Of a DNA stretch of 64,000 bases, positions 39,645 through 51,339 are shown piece after piece. Under the pieces are notes generated by a model. The model was not told the origin of the DNA, ran no database searches, and was given only the letters and a program-made list of their open reading frames with translations. Made by a program: the position numbers and the translations under genes. This DNA comes from Aquipseudomonas alcaligenes MRY13-0052. GTDB lineage: Bacteria > Pseudomonadota > Gammaproteobacteria > Pseudomonadales > Pseudomonadaceae. The stretch lies in the NCBI GenBank assembly GCA_000474255.1, contig BATO01000018.1, positions 23,437 through 87,436 of the forward strand, read 5' to 3'. Position 1 is the stretch's first letter; each line of letters starts with the position of its first letter.

Positions 39645-39650
39645 TATAAT
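39645..39650 (+). promoter_or_regulatory. Consensus -10 element upstream of plpD
   Basis: A perfect TATAAT lies 38 nt before the plpD ATG in the gap shared with the SelW-like gene. No good -35 is visible. Confidence 0.5.
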
Positions 39651-39688
39651 AGCGGCCTTTTTCCTCCCCGCCTGACCAGGGATGCGTT

Positions 39689-41878
39689 ATGCGCCGCGTG
39701 CTCGTTTTCCTCGCCCTTATCCTCCTGCCACTGGCCACCCTGGCCGACCAGGCCCACCCACGCATCGGCCTGGTGCTGTCCGGTGGCGCCGCACGCGGCC
39801 TGGCCCATATCGGCGTGCTGCGAGCCCTGGAAGAACAGGGCGTGCACATCGACGCCATCGCCGGCACCAGCATGGGCGCGGTGATCGGCGGCCTCTACGC
39901 CTCGGGCTACAGCGTCGACGAACTGGAAAAGCTGGCCCTGGCCATCGACTGGCGCCAGGCGCTCTCCGACGCGCCCCTGCGCGATGACGTCCCCTTCCGC
40001 CGCAAGCAGGACGATCGCGATTTCCTGGTCAAGCAGAAGCTCAGCTTCCGCGACGACGGCAGCCTGGGCCTGCCGCTCGGCGTGATCCAGGGCCAGAACC
40101 TCGCCCTGCTGCTTGAAAGCCTGCTGGTGCACACCAGCGACACCCGTGACTTCGACCGCCTGGCCATCCCCTTCCGCGCCGTGGCCACCGACATTTCCAC
40201 CGGCGAGAAGGTGGTGTTCCGCAAGGGCCACCTGCCCCAGGCGATCCGCGCCAGCATGTCGATCCCGGCGGTGTTCGCGCCCGTGGAGGTGGACGGCCAG
40301 CTGCTGGTGGACGGCGGCATGGTGGACAACATCCCGGTGGACGTGGCCCGGGAGATGGGCGTCGACCTGGTGATCACGGTGGATATCGGCACCCCGCTGC
40401 GCGGGCGCAAGGAGCTGCTCACCGTGGTCGACGTGCTCAACCAGTCGGTGACCCTGATGACCCGACGCAACTCCGAGGCGCAACTGGCCACCCTCGGCCC
40501 GGACGACATCCTGGTGCAGCCGCCGCTGGCGGGTTTCAGCGCCACCGACTTCGGCCGCGCGCGGCAGATGATCGACGCCGGGTACCGCGCGGCCACCATC
40601 CTCAAGCACCGTTTCGCCCCGCTGGCGCGCCAGCACGGCCAGCACGAAGCGGAATTGGCCGAGGCGCGCCTGCCCGTGGAACGCCGCCCGGTAATCGCCC
40701 GCATCAGCGTGGAGAACGACTCCAAGGTGGGCGACGAGGTGATCCGCCGCATCATCCGCCAGGAAACCGGCCAGCCGCTGGACCTGGAGCGCCTGCAGAG
40801 CGACATGGGCACCCTCTACGGCCTCGACTACTTCGAGCAGGTGCATTACCGCGTGGTCAAGCGCAAGGATGGCAACACGCTGGTGATCAACGCCCGCGGC
40901 AAGCGCACCGGCACCGACTACCTGCGCCTGGGCCTGAGCCTGGACGACGACATGCGCGGCGGCAGCACCTTCAACCTGGGCGCCAGCTACCGGGTCAACG
41001 GCATCAACAAACTCGGCGCCGAATGGCTGACCCGCGCCCAGATCGGCAGCGACCAGGAGCTCTACAGCGAGTTCTACCAGCCGCTGGACTACGGCTCGCG
41101 CTACTTCGTCGCGCCCTATATCGCCGCCGAGGCGCAGAACGTCGACGCCACCCTGGACAACGACCCCATCGCCGAATACCGCCTGCAGCGCTACGGCTAC
41201 GGCTTCAACATCGGCCGGCAGATCGCCAACAACGGCGAGCTGCGCCTCGGCATCGGCCAGGGCTGGGGCGATGCCGACGTGCGCATCGGCGACCGCCGCC
41301 TGCCCAGCTTCAGCTTCAGCGAGGGCTACTACGAGGCCAAGTACTCCTTCGACACCCTCGACAACGTCGATTACCCCCACGAGGGCGAGGACATCAAGCT
41401 GACCCTGCGCCAGTACGACCCCGAACTGGGCTCGGACGATCGCTACCGGCAGTGGGAACTGAGCCTGGACAAGGCCCTCTCCAGCGACGCCAACACCTTC
41501 GTCCTCGGTGGCCGCTACGGCCGCACCCTGGACAGCGCCGAGGTGGTCACCTCCAGCTTCCAGCTCGGCGGCGCACGCCAGCTCTCGGGCTTCCGCGAGG
41601 ATTCGATCTCCGGGCAGAACGTCGCCCTGGCCCGGATGGTGTACTACCGCCGGATGACCCAGCGCTCCTTCCTGCCGCTGGACTTCCCCTTCTACCTCGG
41701 CGCCAGCCTGGAGCGCGGCCGGGCCTGGAACCAAGACAACAGCTTCGACAGCGGCTACATCAACGCCGGCAGCCTGTTCATCAGCTTCGACACGCCCCTG
41801 GGCCCGCTGGACTTCAGCTACGGCCTCAACGACGTCTCCGAGCAGGCGCTCTACCTCAAGCTGGGCCGGGTGTTCTAA
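39689..41878 (+). CDS. plpD: PlpD-type patatin-like phospholipase autotransporter (type Vd)
   Basis: A 729-residue secreted lipase. A signal peptide (1-19) precedes a patatin domain with oxyanion loop SGGAARG, nucleophile S61 in GTSMG and catalytic D208 in VDGGMVDN. A POTRA-like region (about 325-400, RISVENDSKVGDEVI) leads to a 16-stranded C-terminal beta-barrel ending LYLKLGRVF, with a terminal aromatic residue as BamA substrates have. PlpD of P. aeruginosa is the type Vd prototype, with phospholipase A1 activity. AGGGA lies upstream of the ATG. Confidence 0.93.
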   Translation: MRRVLVFLALILLPLATLADQAHPRIGLVLSGGAARGLAHIGVLRALEEQGVHIDAIAGTSMGAVIGGLYASGYSVDELEKLALAIDWRQALSDAPLRDDVPFRRKQDDRDFLVKQKLSFRDDGSLGLPLGVIQGQNLALLLESLLVHTSDTRDFDRLAIPFRAVATDISTGEKVVFRKGHLPQAIRASMSIPAVFAPVEVDGQLLVDGGMVDNIPVDVAREMGVDLVITVDIGTPLRGRKELLTVVDVLNQSVTLMTRRNSEAQLATLGPDDILVQPPLAGFSATDFGRARQMIDAGYRAATILKHRFAPLARQHGQHEAELAEARLPVERRPVIARISVENDSKVGDEVIRRIIRQETGQPLDLERLQSDMGTLYGLDYFEQVHYRVVKRKDGNTLVINARGKRTGTDYLRLGLSLDDDMRGGSTFNLGASYRVNGINKLGAEWLTRAQIGSDQELYSEFYQPLDYGSRYFVAPYIAAEAQNVDATLDNDPIAEYRLQRYGYGFNIGRQIANNGELRLGIGQGWGDADVRIGDRRLPSFSFSEGYYEAKYSFDTLDNVDYPHEGEDIKLTLRQYDPELGSDDRYRQWELSLDKALSSDANTFVLGGRYGRTLDSAEVVTSSFQLGGARQLSGFREDSISGQNVALARMVYYRRMTQRSFLPLDFPFYLGASLERGRAWNQDNSFDSGYINAGSLFISFDTPLGPLDFSYGLNDVSEQALYLKLGRVF

Positions 41879-41903
41879 GCACCCGACTCACTTACTTCCC
41901 AGC

Positions 41904-41927
41904 AGGAGCGAGCTCTGCTCGCGAAGC
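41904..41927. repeat. REP-like element (GAGCGAGCT type), copy 2
   Basis: Identical over 24 nt to 33418-33441, with the same GCGAGC-TCT-GCTCGC palindrome. It lies just after plpD and before a bidirectional terminator. Confidence 0.7.
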
Positions 41928-41960
41928 GCTGCCGGGCAATACGCGCCGTGTTCAACCATG

Positions 41961-41990
41961 AAAAAGCCCGGAACAGTGTCCGGGCTTTTG
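41961..41990. terminator. Bidirectional terminator between plpD and the FimV-like gene
   Basis: AAAAGCCCGGA (41962-41972) pairs with TCCGGGCTTTT (41979-41989) around a 6-nt loop. A-tract and T-tract flank the GC stem, so it can stop both convergent transcripts. Confidence 0.85.
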
Positions 41991-42006
41991 GGTGTTGCGT
42001 GAGCGG

Positions 42007-44385
42007 TCAGGCGATCTTCGCCAACAGCTGGCGGGCCTCCTGCTTCTGCTCTTCGTCACCGCCGTCGATCACCTCGTTGAGGATGCTGCAGGCGCTTTCG
42101 ATGTCGCCCTGGTCGATGTAGGCCAACGCCAGGTTGAGCTTCATCAGGTTTTCCTGCCGTGCGGCCAGGTGGTCCAGGTCATCGCTGGCTTCCAGCGGGT
42201 CCTCGAAGTCGAACGACAGCTCGTCCAGCTCCTCGGCCTGGGGCAGCTCCGGCAGTTCGAGGCGATCGGCCTGCTCCAGGTCGTCCAGTTCGAACACCTC
42301 GGGCATGTCCTGCAGGTTGCTGCGGAAGGCCGGGTCAACGTGGTGATGCACCGGCTCGGGCTTGCTGCCCGTCGCCTTGGTCTTGGGCGCCTCGGTCTTG
42401 AAGGGGCTGAGGCTGTCCCAGTCGGCGTCCAGGGGCAGGTCGTCGAGGTTGAGCTGGAATTCATCGGTCAGCTCATCATCACGCACCATCAGCGGCTCGG
42501 CCGGCTGCAGGTCCGGGGCCTGGTCACCGAGGACGAACTCCGGCTCCTCGAACATCGGCTCGGCCTTGCGGCCCTGGTCGATGCCGGGATAGCGCGCCTT
42601 GATCGGGTCGATACGGGCCGAACCGACGCCCATCTCCAGCAGGTTGCTTTCCTCGATGGCGAAGCCGCTCGGGTCACGCAGTTCACCCAGCACTTCCAGA
42701 AGGCGGAAGCGCAGGTCGGTGCGGTTGGGCTCCTGGACGATGGCACTGCGCAGCGCGCTCTCGGCATCGTTGAAGCGGCCATAGGCGATGTAGATGTTGG
42801 CGCCATCCAGGGAATCGCTGGACGGGCGTACCGTCGCCAGGGTGGGTTGCGGCCTGGGCGCGGGAGCCGCCACCGGTGCATCGGCAGCGCCGACCGCCAC
42901 CACCGGCTCGGGGCGGACCTGGGGCACAGCGGCGATACGGGGGCGCTCGGCCGGCACGGCGACGGCCTCGGCCGGACGCACCTTGGGTATGACCACCGGC
43001 TCAGGCGCCTCGGGGCGGGTTTCCTGGCGACGACGCAGCAGTGCCACGGCCAGGACGAACAGCAGCAGGATGCCGCCGATGATCATCAGCGCGCGGGACC
43101 AGGTGTCCAGGCTGTCCGGCTCTTGCACTGCCACATCGGGCGCCGCGACCGCCGGCGTGCCCTGCTGGGTCGCCTCGGCAGCCGGCTCGGCCGGAGCCTG
43201 TGGAACGGCGTTGTCGACAGGGGCGGGGCTTTCGCTGGGGGCAGGTGCCTGGGCCGCTTGCGGTGCGACCGGGGCACCATCGTCCAGCGGGGGCAGGTTG
43301 GTTGCATCGGCGACCGGCGCGTCCGCCGGGGCGGTGGCCGTTAGCGGCGGCAGCCCGGCATCGGCGGACGCCTGCTGGACACTGTTCGGACCGAGCGCGC
43401 TCTGCAGGCGCGCCAGCTGCGCGTCCTTCTGCTCCATCTGCCGTTGCAGGGTTTCCAGCTTGAGCTGGAGGTCGGCGATGTCCTGGCGCAGTTGCAGGCG
43501 TTCGTTCTCGCTGTTGACCAGTTCGGTGTCGACGCGGCGCTGCACCTCGGCGATCTGCTGGGGCAACGGCGCCGGCTGGCTCGGGGTGCCGGGGGCGGAC
43601 ACCGGGCCGGGAGCGCTGCCCGACATGGCCTGGCCGGTGGTGCCGGCATCGTTGGCCGCGGCATTCGCAGCGGCGCCCGACACGGCGGCATCGGGCAGCA
43701 ACAGGCTCTGGCCCACGCTCAGGCGGCTCGGGTCGCCATTGGCGAAGGCGCTGGGGTTGAGGGCGTGGATGCCGTTCATCATCTGCGCCGTGCTCATGCC
43801 GCTGCCGGCACTCTGGCGCTGGGCGATGGCCCAGAGGTTGTCGCCCTTGACCACGGTGTAACGCTTGCCCTGGGTGGCGGGCGGCGCCTCGGTCGGGGCC
43901 GGCTGGCTGCTGGCGGCGCTGCTGCGACGGTTGTCCCGTTGGGCGGCGGTGTTGCCCAGGGGCGCGGCCACGGGGTTGTAGGCGGAAGCTTCCGGCGGGT
44001 CCAGCAGCAGGGTGTATTCACGCAACAGGCGGCCGTTGGGGCGGGCCACCTCGACGATGAAATTCAGGTAGGGCTCGCGCACCGGCTTGTTGGAGACCAC
44101 GCGGATGTGGCCACTGGCGCCACGGATCATCGGGCTGAAGCGCAGGTCGTTGAGGAACAGCACGCGGTCGACGCCGGCACGCTCGAACACATCGGCGGGG
44201 GCCAGGCTGATCTTGATGTCGCTGTCGGTCAGGTCGCCGACGTCGAGCAGGCCGATGTCAGCCTCGAGCGGCTGGTTCAGCGCGGAATGCAGGGTGATTT
44301 CGCCCAGGCCTATGGCGGAGGCCAGGCTGGAATAAAGGATAGGTCCCGATGCAAGCGCAAGCAGGATCCTGTTGACTCGAGCCAT
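42007..44385 (-). CDS. FimV/HubP-like LysM protein
   Basis: A 792-residue inner-membrane protein. The signal peptide is followed by the FimV N-terminal domain (GLGEITLHSALNQPLEADI), a LysM peptidoglycan-binding motif (YTVVKGDNLWAIAQRQ), a coiled coil (EVQRRVDTELVNSENERLQL), a Pro/Ala-rich linker, one TM helix (ALMIIGGILLLFVLAVALL), a long acidic cytoplasmic region with TPR-like turns, and the FimV C-terminal motif ending ARQLLAKIA. FimV proteins organise cell poles and type IV pili; this looks like the second, shorter FimV-like paralogue of Pseudomonas (recalled as PA3340). ATG 44385 has GGGAGGG upstream. Confidence 0.85.
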   Translation of the reverse strand: MARVNRILLALASGPILYSSLASAIGLGEITLHSALNQPLEADIGLLDVGDLTDSDIKISLAPADVFERAGVDRVLFLNDLRFSPMIRGASGHIRVVSNKPVREPYLNFIVEVARPNGRLLREYTLLLDPPEASAYNPVAAPLGNTAAQRDNRRSSAASSQPAPTEAPPATQGKRYTVVKGDNLWAIAQRQSAGSGMSTAQMMNGIHALNPSAFANGDPSRLSVGQSLLLPDAAVSGAAANAAANDAGTTGQAMSGSAPGPVSAPGTPSQPAPLPQQIAEVQRRVDTELVNSENERLQLRQDIADLQLKLETLQRQMEQKDAQLARLQSALGPNSVQQASADAGLPPLTATAPADAPVADATNLPPLDDGAPVAPQAAQAPAPSESPAPVDNAVPQAPAEPAAEATQQGTPAVAAPDVAVQEPDSLDTWSRALMIIGGILLLFVLAVALLRRRQETRPEAPEPVVIPKVRPAEAVAVPAERPRIAAVPQVRPEPVVAVGAADAPVAAPAPRPQPTLATVRPSSDSLDGANIYIAYGRFNDAESALRSAIVQEPNRTDLRFRLLEVLGELRDPSGFAIEESNLLEMGVGSARIDPIKARYPGIDQGRKAEPMFEEPEFVLGDQAPDLQPAEPLMVRDDELTDEFQLNLDDLPLDADWDSLSPFKTEAPKTKATGSKPEPVHHHVDPAFRSNLQDMPEVFELDDLEQADRLELPELPQAEELDELSFDFEDPLEASDDLDHLAARQENLMKLNLALAYIDQGDIESACSILNEVIDGGDEEQKQEARQLLAKIA

Positions 44386-44650
44386 GTGCCCTCCCCCGGT
44401 CATGCCGGCTCGAACGCCACAGCCGCCTCCCTACGATCCTGAGTCCATGGAGGGGCGAAAACGGGCGTCGGCATTGAAAGAAAACGCGTCGGGCGGCGAT
44501 CCCTGGAACCCAACTGAAAATAAGTATGGATGCAATTTCCCAGATTGCCCGGCGTAGAGGCCTTGGGCCATCAGGCAGGTGAAATCCTACCGCAAGTTCG
44601 CCATGAAAGTGACGGAAATCACACCTTTACTGAATATTTATAGAGCTTCG

Positions 44651-46051
44651 TCAGCCTTTTGTCGCGCGCACGCCCCACGCAGGCCACACCGCCAGGAGAA
44701 AAAGCCCGGCGACCAGCCAAAAGGTCTGCTGGAAGGCCAGTGCCTCGGCCTGCAGGTCGCCGCCGCCGGCGTGGTAGCGCCACTCCAGGAAGAAGGTCAT
44801 CAGGTTGACCCCGAAGGCTCCGCCGAGCTGGCGCACGAAGGTGATGGCGCCGGCGCCCAGGGCAAGTTCCTCGGCACTGAGCACGTCCAGCGAACCGGTG
44901 CTCAAGGCCGGCAGCAGCAAGCCCAGGCCGAGGCGACCGAGGCAGGCCCAGAAGCACAGCACGAGGAAGGAGGCGCCGCTGTCCACCAGGCCCAGCCCCA
45001 GGGATGACAGGGCGAACACCAGCAGCCCGGCCACCAGTAGCAGCGCGGCGGAAAGCTTGTCGCTGAGCCAGCCGCCCACGAACGAGGCCACGCCCAGCAC
45101 CACCCCGGTGGGCAGCAGCAACAGGCCCGCGCGGCCGGCGCTGTAGCCTTCGACCGTCTGCAGGAACAGCGGGATCAGGTAGGTGGAGCCGTAGAGCCCG
45201 AGGCCGAGGATCAGCGCCACCCAACTGGCCTTGCGGAAGGCCCGGTGGCGCCACAGCGCCAACGGCAGCAAAGGCCGTGGGCTGGCGCGGCTGCGCAGGA
45301 CGAAGCCCAGGGTTGCGCCCAGGCCCAGCAGCCCGGGGATCCAGCAGCTCGGTGCCAGCCAGCCGAAGCGCTGGGCTTCGGCCAAGGCGCCGAGCAGCGC
45401 GAACAGCGCCACGCTGAGGAACAGGAACGCCACGAGGTCGACGCCCGGCGTGCTGCGGTCGCGGTCCGAGGGCATCAGCCACTGGGCGCCAACGGCCGCC
45501 GCCAGGCACATGGGCAAGGGCAGCCAGAACACCGCCTCCCAGCCGAAATGGTCGATCAGGTAGCCGCCGATGGTCGGCCCGAGCGTTGGCGCAATCATCA
45601 CCCCGAGCCCGTAGGTGCCCAGCGCCATGCCGCGCCCGCCCTCGGCGAAGATGCGGAAGATCAGCACCATCGCCAGCGGCTGGATGATCCCGGCGCAGGC
45701 CCCCTGGACGATGCGCAGGGCGATCAGCTGCCAGGCGGAAGTGGCCGCCAGGGCCAGCAGGGAGCACAGGGTGAAGATCAGCAAACCGCCCTGCACGGTA
45801 CGGCGCGCACCGAGCCGCGACTGGGCCCAGGCGGCGAGCAGCAGTCCGGCGGTCATGGAGGCGAGGAACCCCGTCGCCAGCCATTGCGCCAGCGGCCGGC
45901 CGATGGCGAAGTCGGCCATGATCGCGGGCAAGGCCACGTTGATGCTGGTGGACGCGAGGATCATCGCCATGCTGCCGACCATCAGCAGCCCCAGCAGCAA
46001 CTGCGGGTAACGCGGGCCGTAGAGCGCGTGCAGGGCCTCGAGGTCCTGCAT
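44651..46051 (-). CDS. DHA2-type MFS drug efflux transporter
   Basis: A 466-residue major facilitator with about 14 hydrophobic helices, typical of the EmrB/QacA group. Conserved blocks are STSINVALPAIMADF, the motif A-like SRLGARRTVQGG, and motif C GVMIAPTLGPTIGG of antiporters. Its ATG shares one base with the marR stop (TGATG), so the repressor and pump are co-translated. Substrate unknown; no membrane-fusion partner is adjacent. Confidence 0.9.
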   Translation of the reverse strand: MQDLEALHALYGPRYPQLLLGLLMVGSMAMILASTSINVALPAIMADFAIGRPLAQWLATGFLASMTAGLLLAAWAQSRLGARRTVQGGLLIFTLCSLLALAATSAWQLIALRIVQGACAGIIQPLAMVLIFRIFAEGGRGMALGTYGLGVMIAPTLGPTIGGYLIDHFGWEAVFWLPLPMCLAAAVGAQWLMPSDRDRSTPGVDLVAFLFLSVALFALLGALAEAQRFGWLAPSCWIPGLLGLGATLGFVLRSRASPRPLLPLALWRHRAFRKASWVALILGLGLYGSTYLIPLFLQTVEGYSAGRAGLLLLPTGVVLGVASFVGGWLSDKLSAALLLVAGLLVFALSSLGLGLVDSGASFLVLCFWACLGRLGLGLLLPALSTGSLDVLSAEELALGAGAITFVRQLGGAFGVNLMTFFLEWRYHAGGGDLQAEALAFQQTFWLVAGLFLLAVWPAWGVRATKG

Positions 46052-46485
46052 CAACGCCGTTCCAGGTTGGCCAGTATCCGCGCGTGTACCTGCTGGCAGC
46101 GGCGCAGTTCCTCTTCATCGATATCGGTGAAGACCTCCCTGCGTAGCTGGTTGGAGATGGCCTCGATCTTCTCGATCAGCGGCCGTGCCTTGGGGCACAG
46201 GGTGATCTTCTTGGCGCGGCGGTCCTCGGCGACGGCCAGGCGCTGCACCAGCCCCTGGGCTTCCAGGCTGTCGAGCAGCCGGGCCAGGGTCGGGCCCTCG
46301 ACGCCGACGCTCTGCGCCAGTTCACGCTGGGTGGGGAGTTCTTCGAAGCGAGCGAGATGCAGGAGAACCAGCCAGCGAGCCTGGGACAGGCCGAGGTCGA
46401 CGAGCCGGCGATCCAGCTCCGCACGCCAGGCCCGCGACATCTGCGCGAGCTGCATGGCAAAGCGGTGTTGGTCGGTATGGGACAT
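46051..46485 (-). CDS. MarR family transcriptional regulator
   Basis: A 144-residue winged-helix repressor with LSQARWLVLLHLARF, TQRELAQSVGVEGPTLARLLDSLEAQGLV and DRRAKKITLCPKA (the beta-wing). Being first in a two-gene unit with an MFS pump, it probably represses that unit and releases it when a toxic ligand binds. An AT-rich palindrome stands just upstream. Confidence 0.9.
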   Translation of the reverse strand: MSHTDQHRFAMQLAQMSRAWRAELDRRLVDLGLSQARWLVLLHLARFEELPTQRELAQSVGVEGPTLARLLDSLEAQGLVQRLAVAEDRRAKKITLCPKARPLIEKIEAISNQLRREVFTDIDEEELRRCQQVHARILANLERR

Positions 46486-46509
46486 TGAAACGGACTCTAA
46501 CTGCCTAAA

Positions 46510-46520
46510 CTAATAATTAG
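46510..46520. promoter_or_regulatory. Probable MarR operator
   Basis: The perfect palindrome CTAAT-A-ATTAG lies 24 nt upstream of the marR start in an unusually AT-rich patch (46494-46530) that also contains CTAAC and GCTAACC words. MarR proteins bind AT-rich palindromes of this size over their own promoters. Confidence 0.5.
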
Positions 46521-46565
46521 CGAGCTAACCATAGGCGACAGCCGGGAGCAAGCGCAGCTTTGTAT

Positions 46566-47582
46566 CTACCACTTCACATATTGGTCTTCGACGAAGCCCC
46601 AGAGCCCATCGATGCTCACGGGCGCCCGGCCGTGAGGGCGCAGCACGCCGTCGAAGCGGCCGAATATCTGCTTGAAGTTGCTGGCGATGAAGCCCAGGTT
46701 CAGGCGCTCCTTGTGCAGGCCGGTGCCGGTGAAGCGCAGCTCCACCTGGCCGTCGTTGGAAGTGATCAGCCACTGCTCCAGCGGCCGGTCGCGATCGAAG
46801 GCGAAGCGCACGCAGTCCACCTTGATCAGCTCGCCATCGATCCAGAAACAGTTCTCGGTGAAGCTGGTTTCGTTGACCCCGCAGGACAGGTTCACCCCCA
46901 CCCGCAGCCCCTGGGCCTCTCCGGACAGGCAAGCCCAGTTCCAGAAGGTCTCCGGGCGCATGTAGCCGGCGGACCAATCGTGGTGGGCGAAGGCGCCGAT
47001 GGCCTGCAGGTCGAAATCACCCAACGCGCTGCGCACCTCGCCCCGGCAGGTGACCCCCGCCACCTTGCGCGCATAGACCCAGCCGTTCACGGCGGTGGGC
47101 GTGCACAGGCTCATGGGCTGGAAGGCCGGCTCATCCTCGGAGAAACAGGCGTCGATGTGGGTACCGTCGTCCAGTTCCACCCGCAGGCGCTTCTCCTTGG
47201 GGTTCGGTGAATTCTCCAGGCGCAGCAGGTTGCGGCCCTGGCGCAGTTCGCAGACGCCCTCGTCCGGCACCTGGGAAAAACGCGTGCCCATGCCAAGCGG
47301 CAGCTTGAACTGGCGCTCGATCATGCGCCCGCTGGCCGGGTGGAACAGGTAGACGAAGCCGATGCCGGCCAGGCTCAGGTTGGCCAGGGCGCAGCCGCCG
47401 ATGAGCTGGTCGCTGATCAGGCCGAAGTACTGGAACTGATGGAAGCGCCGCCACTTCGCCAGCGCCCCTAGGCGACGGCCCATGGGCGAGCGGAAGTCGA
47501 AATCGCGGTAGTTGACCAGGCCGGGAGTGCCGTCGAAAAGTCCGTAATGCGGCTGGCCGCCAGCGCCGATCAGCTTGTCCAT
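46566..47582 (-). CDS. DUF2804 domain protein
   Basis: A 338-residue soluble protein covering the full DUF2804 family, with GGQPHYGLFDG at the start, KWRRFHQFQYFGLISDQ, FAHHDWSAGYMRPETFWNWA and a C-terminal FGRFDGVLRP. The family resembles lipocalin/hydratase-like beta folds, but no activity is established. It sits between marR and hsbD as in P. aeruginosa. Confidence 0.85.
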   Translation of the reverse strand: MDKLIGAGGQPHYGLFDGTPGLVNYRDFDFRSPMGRRLGALAKWRRFHQFQYFGLISDQLIGGCALANLSLAGIGFVYLFHPASGRMIERQFKLPLGMGTRFSQVPDEGVCELRQGRNLLRLENSPNPKEKRLRVELDDGTHIDACFSEDEPAFQPMSLCTPTAVNGWVYARKVAGVTCRGEVRSALGDFDLQAIGAFAHHDWSAGYMRPETFWNWACLSGEAQGLRVGVNLSCGVNETSFTENCFWIDGELIKVDCVRFAFDRDRPLEQWLITSNDGQVELRFTGTGLHKERLNLGFIASNFKQIFGRFDGVLRPHGRAPVSIDGLWGFVEDQYVKW

Positions 47583-47670
47583 GGGCAGGGCTCGTCAGGT
47601 GGGAAGGCGCGATCCTAGCACCGCCGTACCAGGGCGCGCAGTCACGCAGCGCGCCACCGCGAGCGACGAA

Positions 47671-48840
47671 CTACGCCACCACCTGGTTACGCCCGAACGC
47701 CTTGGCCTCGTAGAGCGCGCGGTCGGCGTGCTCGTAGAGTTCGTACAGCTGGCCCAGGGGCATGTCGTTGCCCGGGAAGATGCAGGCCAGGCCGATGGAC
47801 ATCGTCAGCACCTCGGCCACCTGCGAGCCCTCGTGGCGGATCGCCAGGCCCTCCAGGGCCGCGCGCACGTTCTCCGCGCACTGCCGCGCCTCCGCTTCCG
47901 GCGTGCCATAGAGCAGCACCGCGAACTCCTCGCCCCCCAGGCGCACCGCCATGTCCAGCGGCCGTCGCGCGGCATCTTCCAGCACCCCCGCCACCCGCTG
48001 CAGGGCGTGGTCGCCGCCTTGGTGGCCGTAGAGGTCGTTGTAGGCCTTGAAGTGGTCGACATCGCAGAGCATCAGCGCCAGCGGCAGCCCCTCGCGCTGG
48101 GCCTGGCGCCAGACGCGCTCCAACTGGCGGTTGAAGCTGCGCCGGTTATGCAGCCCGGTGAGGCTGTCGTGCTCGGCCAGCACCCGCATCAGCCGGCTGA
48201 CGAGGAAGTGCTCCCGCGACTTGAACTCCAGCAGGTAGCAGCCCACCGCCCCCACCAGGTTGCCGAACACCAGGAACAGCAGGTTGTTGACCAGGCGCGG
48301 CCAGGGCAACCCGGCCCAGAGCTCCAGCGCCACGTAGGCCACCAGGATCAGCAGTGACACCAGCAGCGCTTCGCCCAGGCGCAGGCCCACCACGAAATAG
48401 GCCGCCATGCACACCAGCAGCAGGCCTTCATAGGGGAATGACGGGTCGACCCGATGGGCGATGGCCACCACCGCCGCCGCCCCCACGCCCAGGGCGCTGA
48501 CGCACACCAGGCTCAGGGGCACCAGCAGATGAACATGGCGCCGCTGCAGGATCAGCAAGCCGCAGACCACCAGCAGCACCAGCACCCCCAGGCGCACGGC
48601 GAGCATCCACCAGCGTTCGGCGCTGGCGATCAGGTGGAAATCGAGAAAGGCGAAGGCCAGCCAGATGGGCAGCCCGAGCAGCAGCGCGATGCGCTTGAGG
48701 TCGAAGGTCTGCTCGAGGAAGTAGTTGCGGTATTCCTGTTCCAGCGGTCGGACGAAACGCAGTTGCCGGAAGCCCAGGGCGAGCTGGTCGGCGTAGGGAT
48801 TCGGGCGCACTTCGTCCAGCCAGGCGTTGAGTGTCGACAC
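47671..48840 (-). CDS. hsbD: Membrane diguanylate cyclase HsbD
   Basis: A 389-residue protein with about six transmembrane helices (50-205) and a C-terminal GGDEF domain: HDSLTGLHNRRSF, CDVDHFKAYND and an intact GGEEF with I-site RPLD five residues upstream. In P. aeruginosa the cyclase upstream of recQ is HsbD, which links the HptB-HsbR-HsbA pathway to c-di-GMP, biofilm and motility. hptB and hsbRA are not in this window. GTG 48840 (MSTLNAWLDEV) is chosen because AAGAGG lies 5 nt upstream; a second GTG is 2 codons earlier. Confidence 0.87.
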   Translation of the reverse strand: MSTLNAWLDEVRPNPYADQLALGFRQLRFVRPLEQEYRNYFLEQTFDLKRIALLLGLPIWLAFAFLDFHLIASAERWWMLAVRLGVLVLLVVCGLLILQRRHVHLLVPLSLVCVSALGVGAAAVVAIAHRVDPSFPYEGLLLVCMAAYFVVGLRLGEALLVSLLILVAYVALELWAGLPWPRLVNNLLFLVFGNLVGAVGCYLLEFKSREHFLVSRLMRVLAEHDSLTGLHNRRSFNRQLERVWRQAQREGLPLALMLCDVDHFKAYNDLYGHQGGDHALQRVAGVLEDAARRPLDMAVRLGGEEFAVLLYGTPEAEARQCAENVRAALEGLAIRHEGSQVAEVLTMSIGLACIFPGNDMPLGQLYELYEHADRALYEAKAFGRNQVVA

Positions 48841-49070
48841 TGCCACCTCTTCTTATTTGAGCCGGGACCTACTGCCGCGCCCGGCCTTGCAGCGTCAGGA
48901 CAGGAGTACATCGCCGCCTACCTCACGTAGACGAAGCGCCCTCACGGCCCTGACCCTCACGGCACCGGCGGCGACCTCACATCGCCGGCCGGAAGCTTTG
49001 TTGCACATTAGTAGCAGGCGGAATCGGCCACAAGAGGCCGGAGGGGTCACGAGGGGCCGTGCCCCTCCAC

Positions 49071-51203
<2,133 letters not shown>

Positions 51204-51277
51204 GCGGGTCTCCGAAGGAAGCCGCGCATTATACGTCAGCAAACGCCCGAGGAAGCCCTCGCCCATCGGGGCCGCTT

Positions 51278-51306
51278 TTGCCGCGGGCCTTCCACTCGAC
51301 TAGAAT
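51278..51306 (+). promoter_or_regulatory. Sigma70-type promoter of the yecA-like gene
   Basis: TTGCCG (51278-51283), exactly 17 nt and TAGAAT (51301-51306), 34 nt before the ATG. Each hexamer matches consensus at four to five positions and the spacing is optimal. Confidence 0.6.
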
Positions 51307-51339
51307 CCACCCTCGTTTATTCCTCAAGGTAGTCCCACG

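Noticed and set aside
49051..49067. A hairpin just past recQ as a terminator
   Set aside because: The 7-bp stem has no T-tract on the recQ strand.
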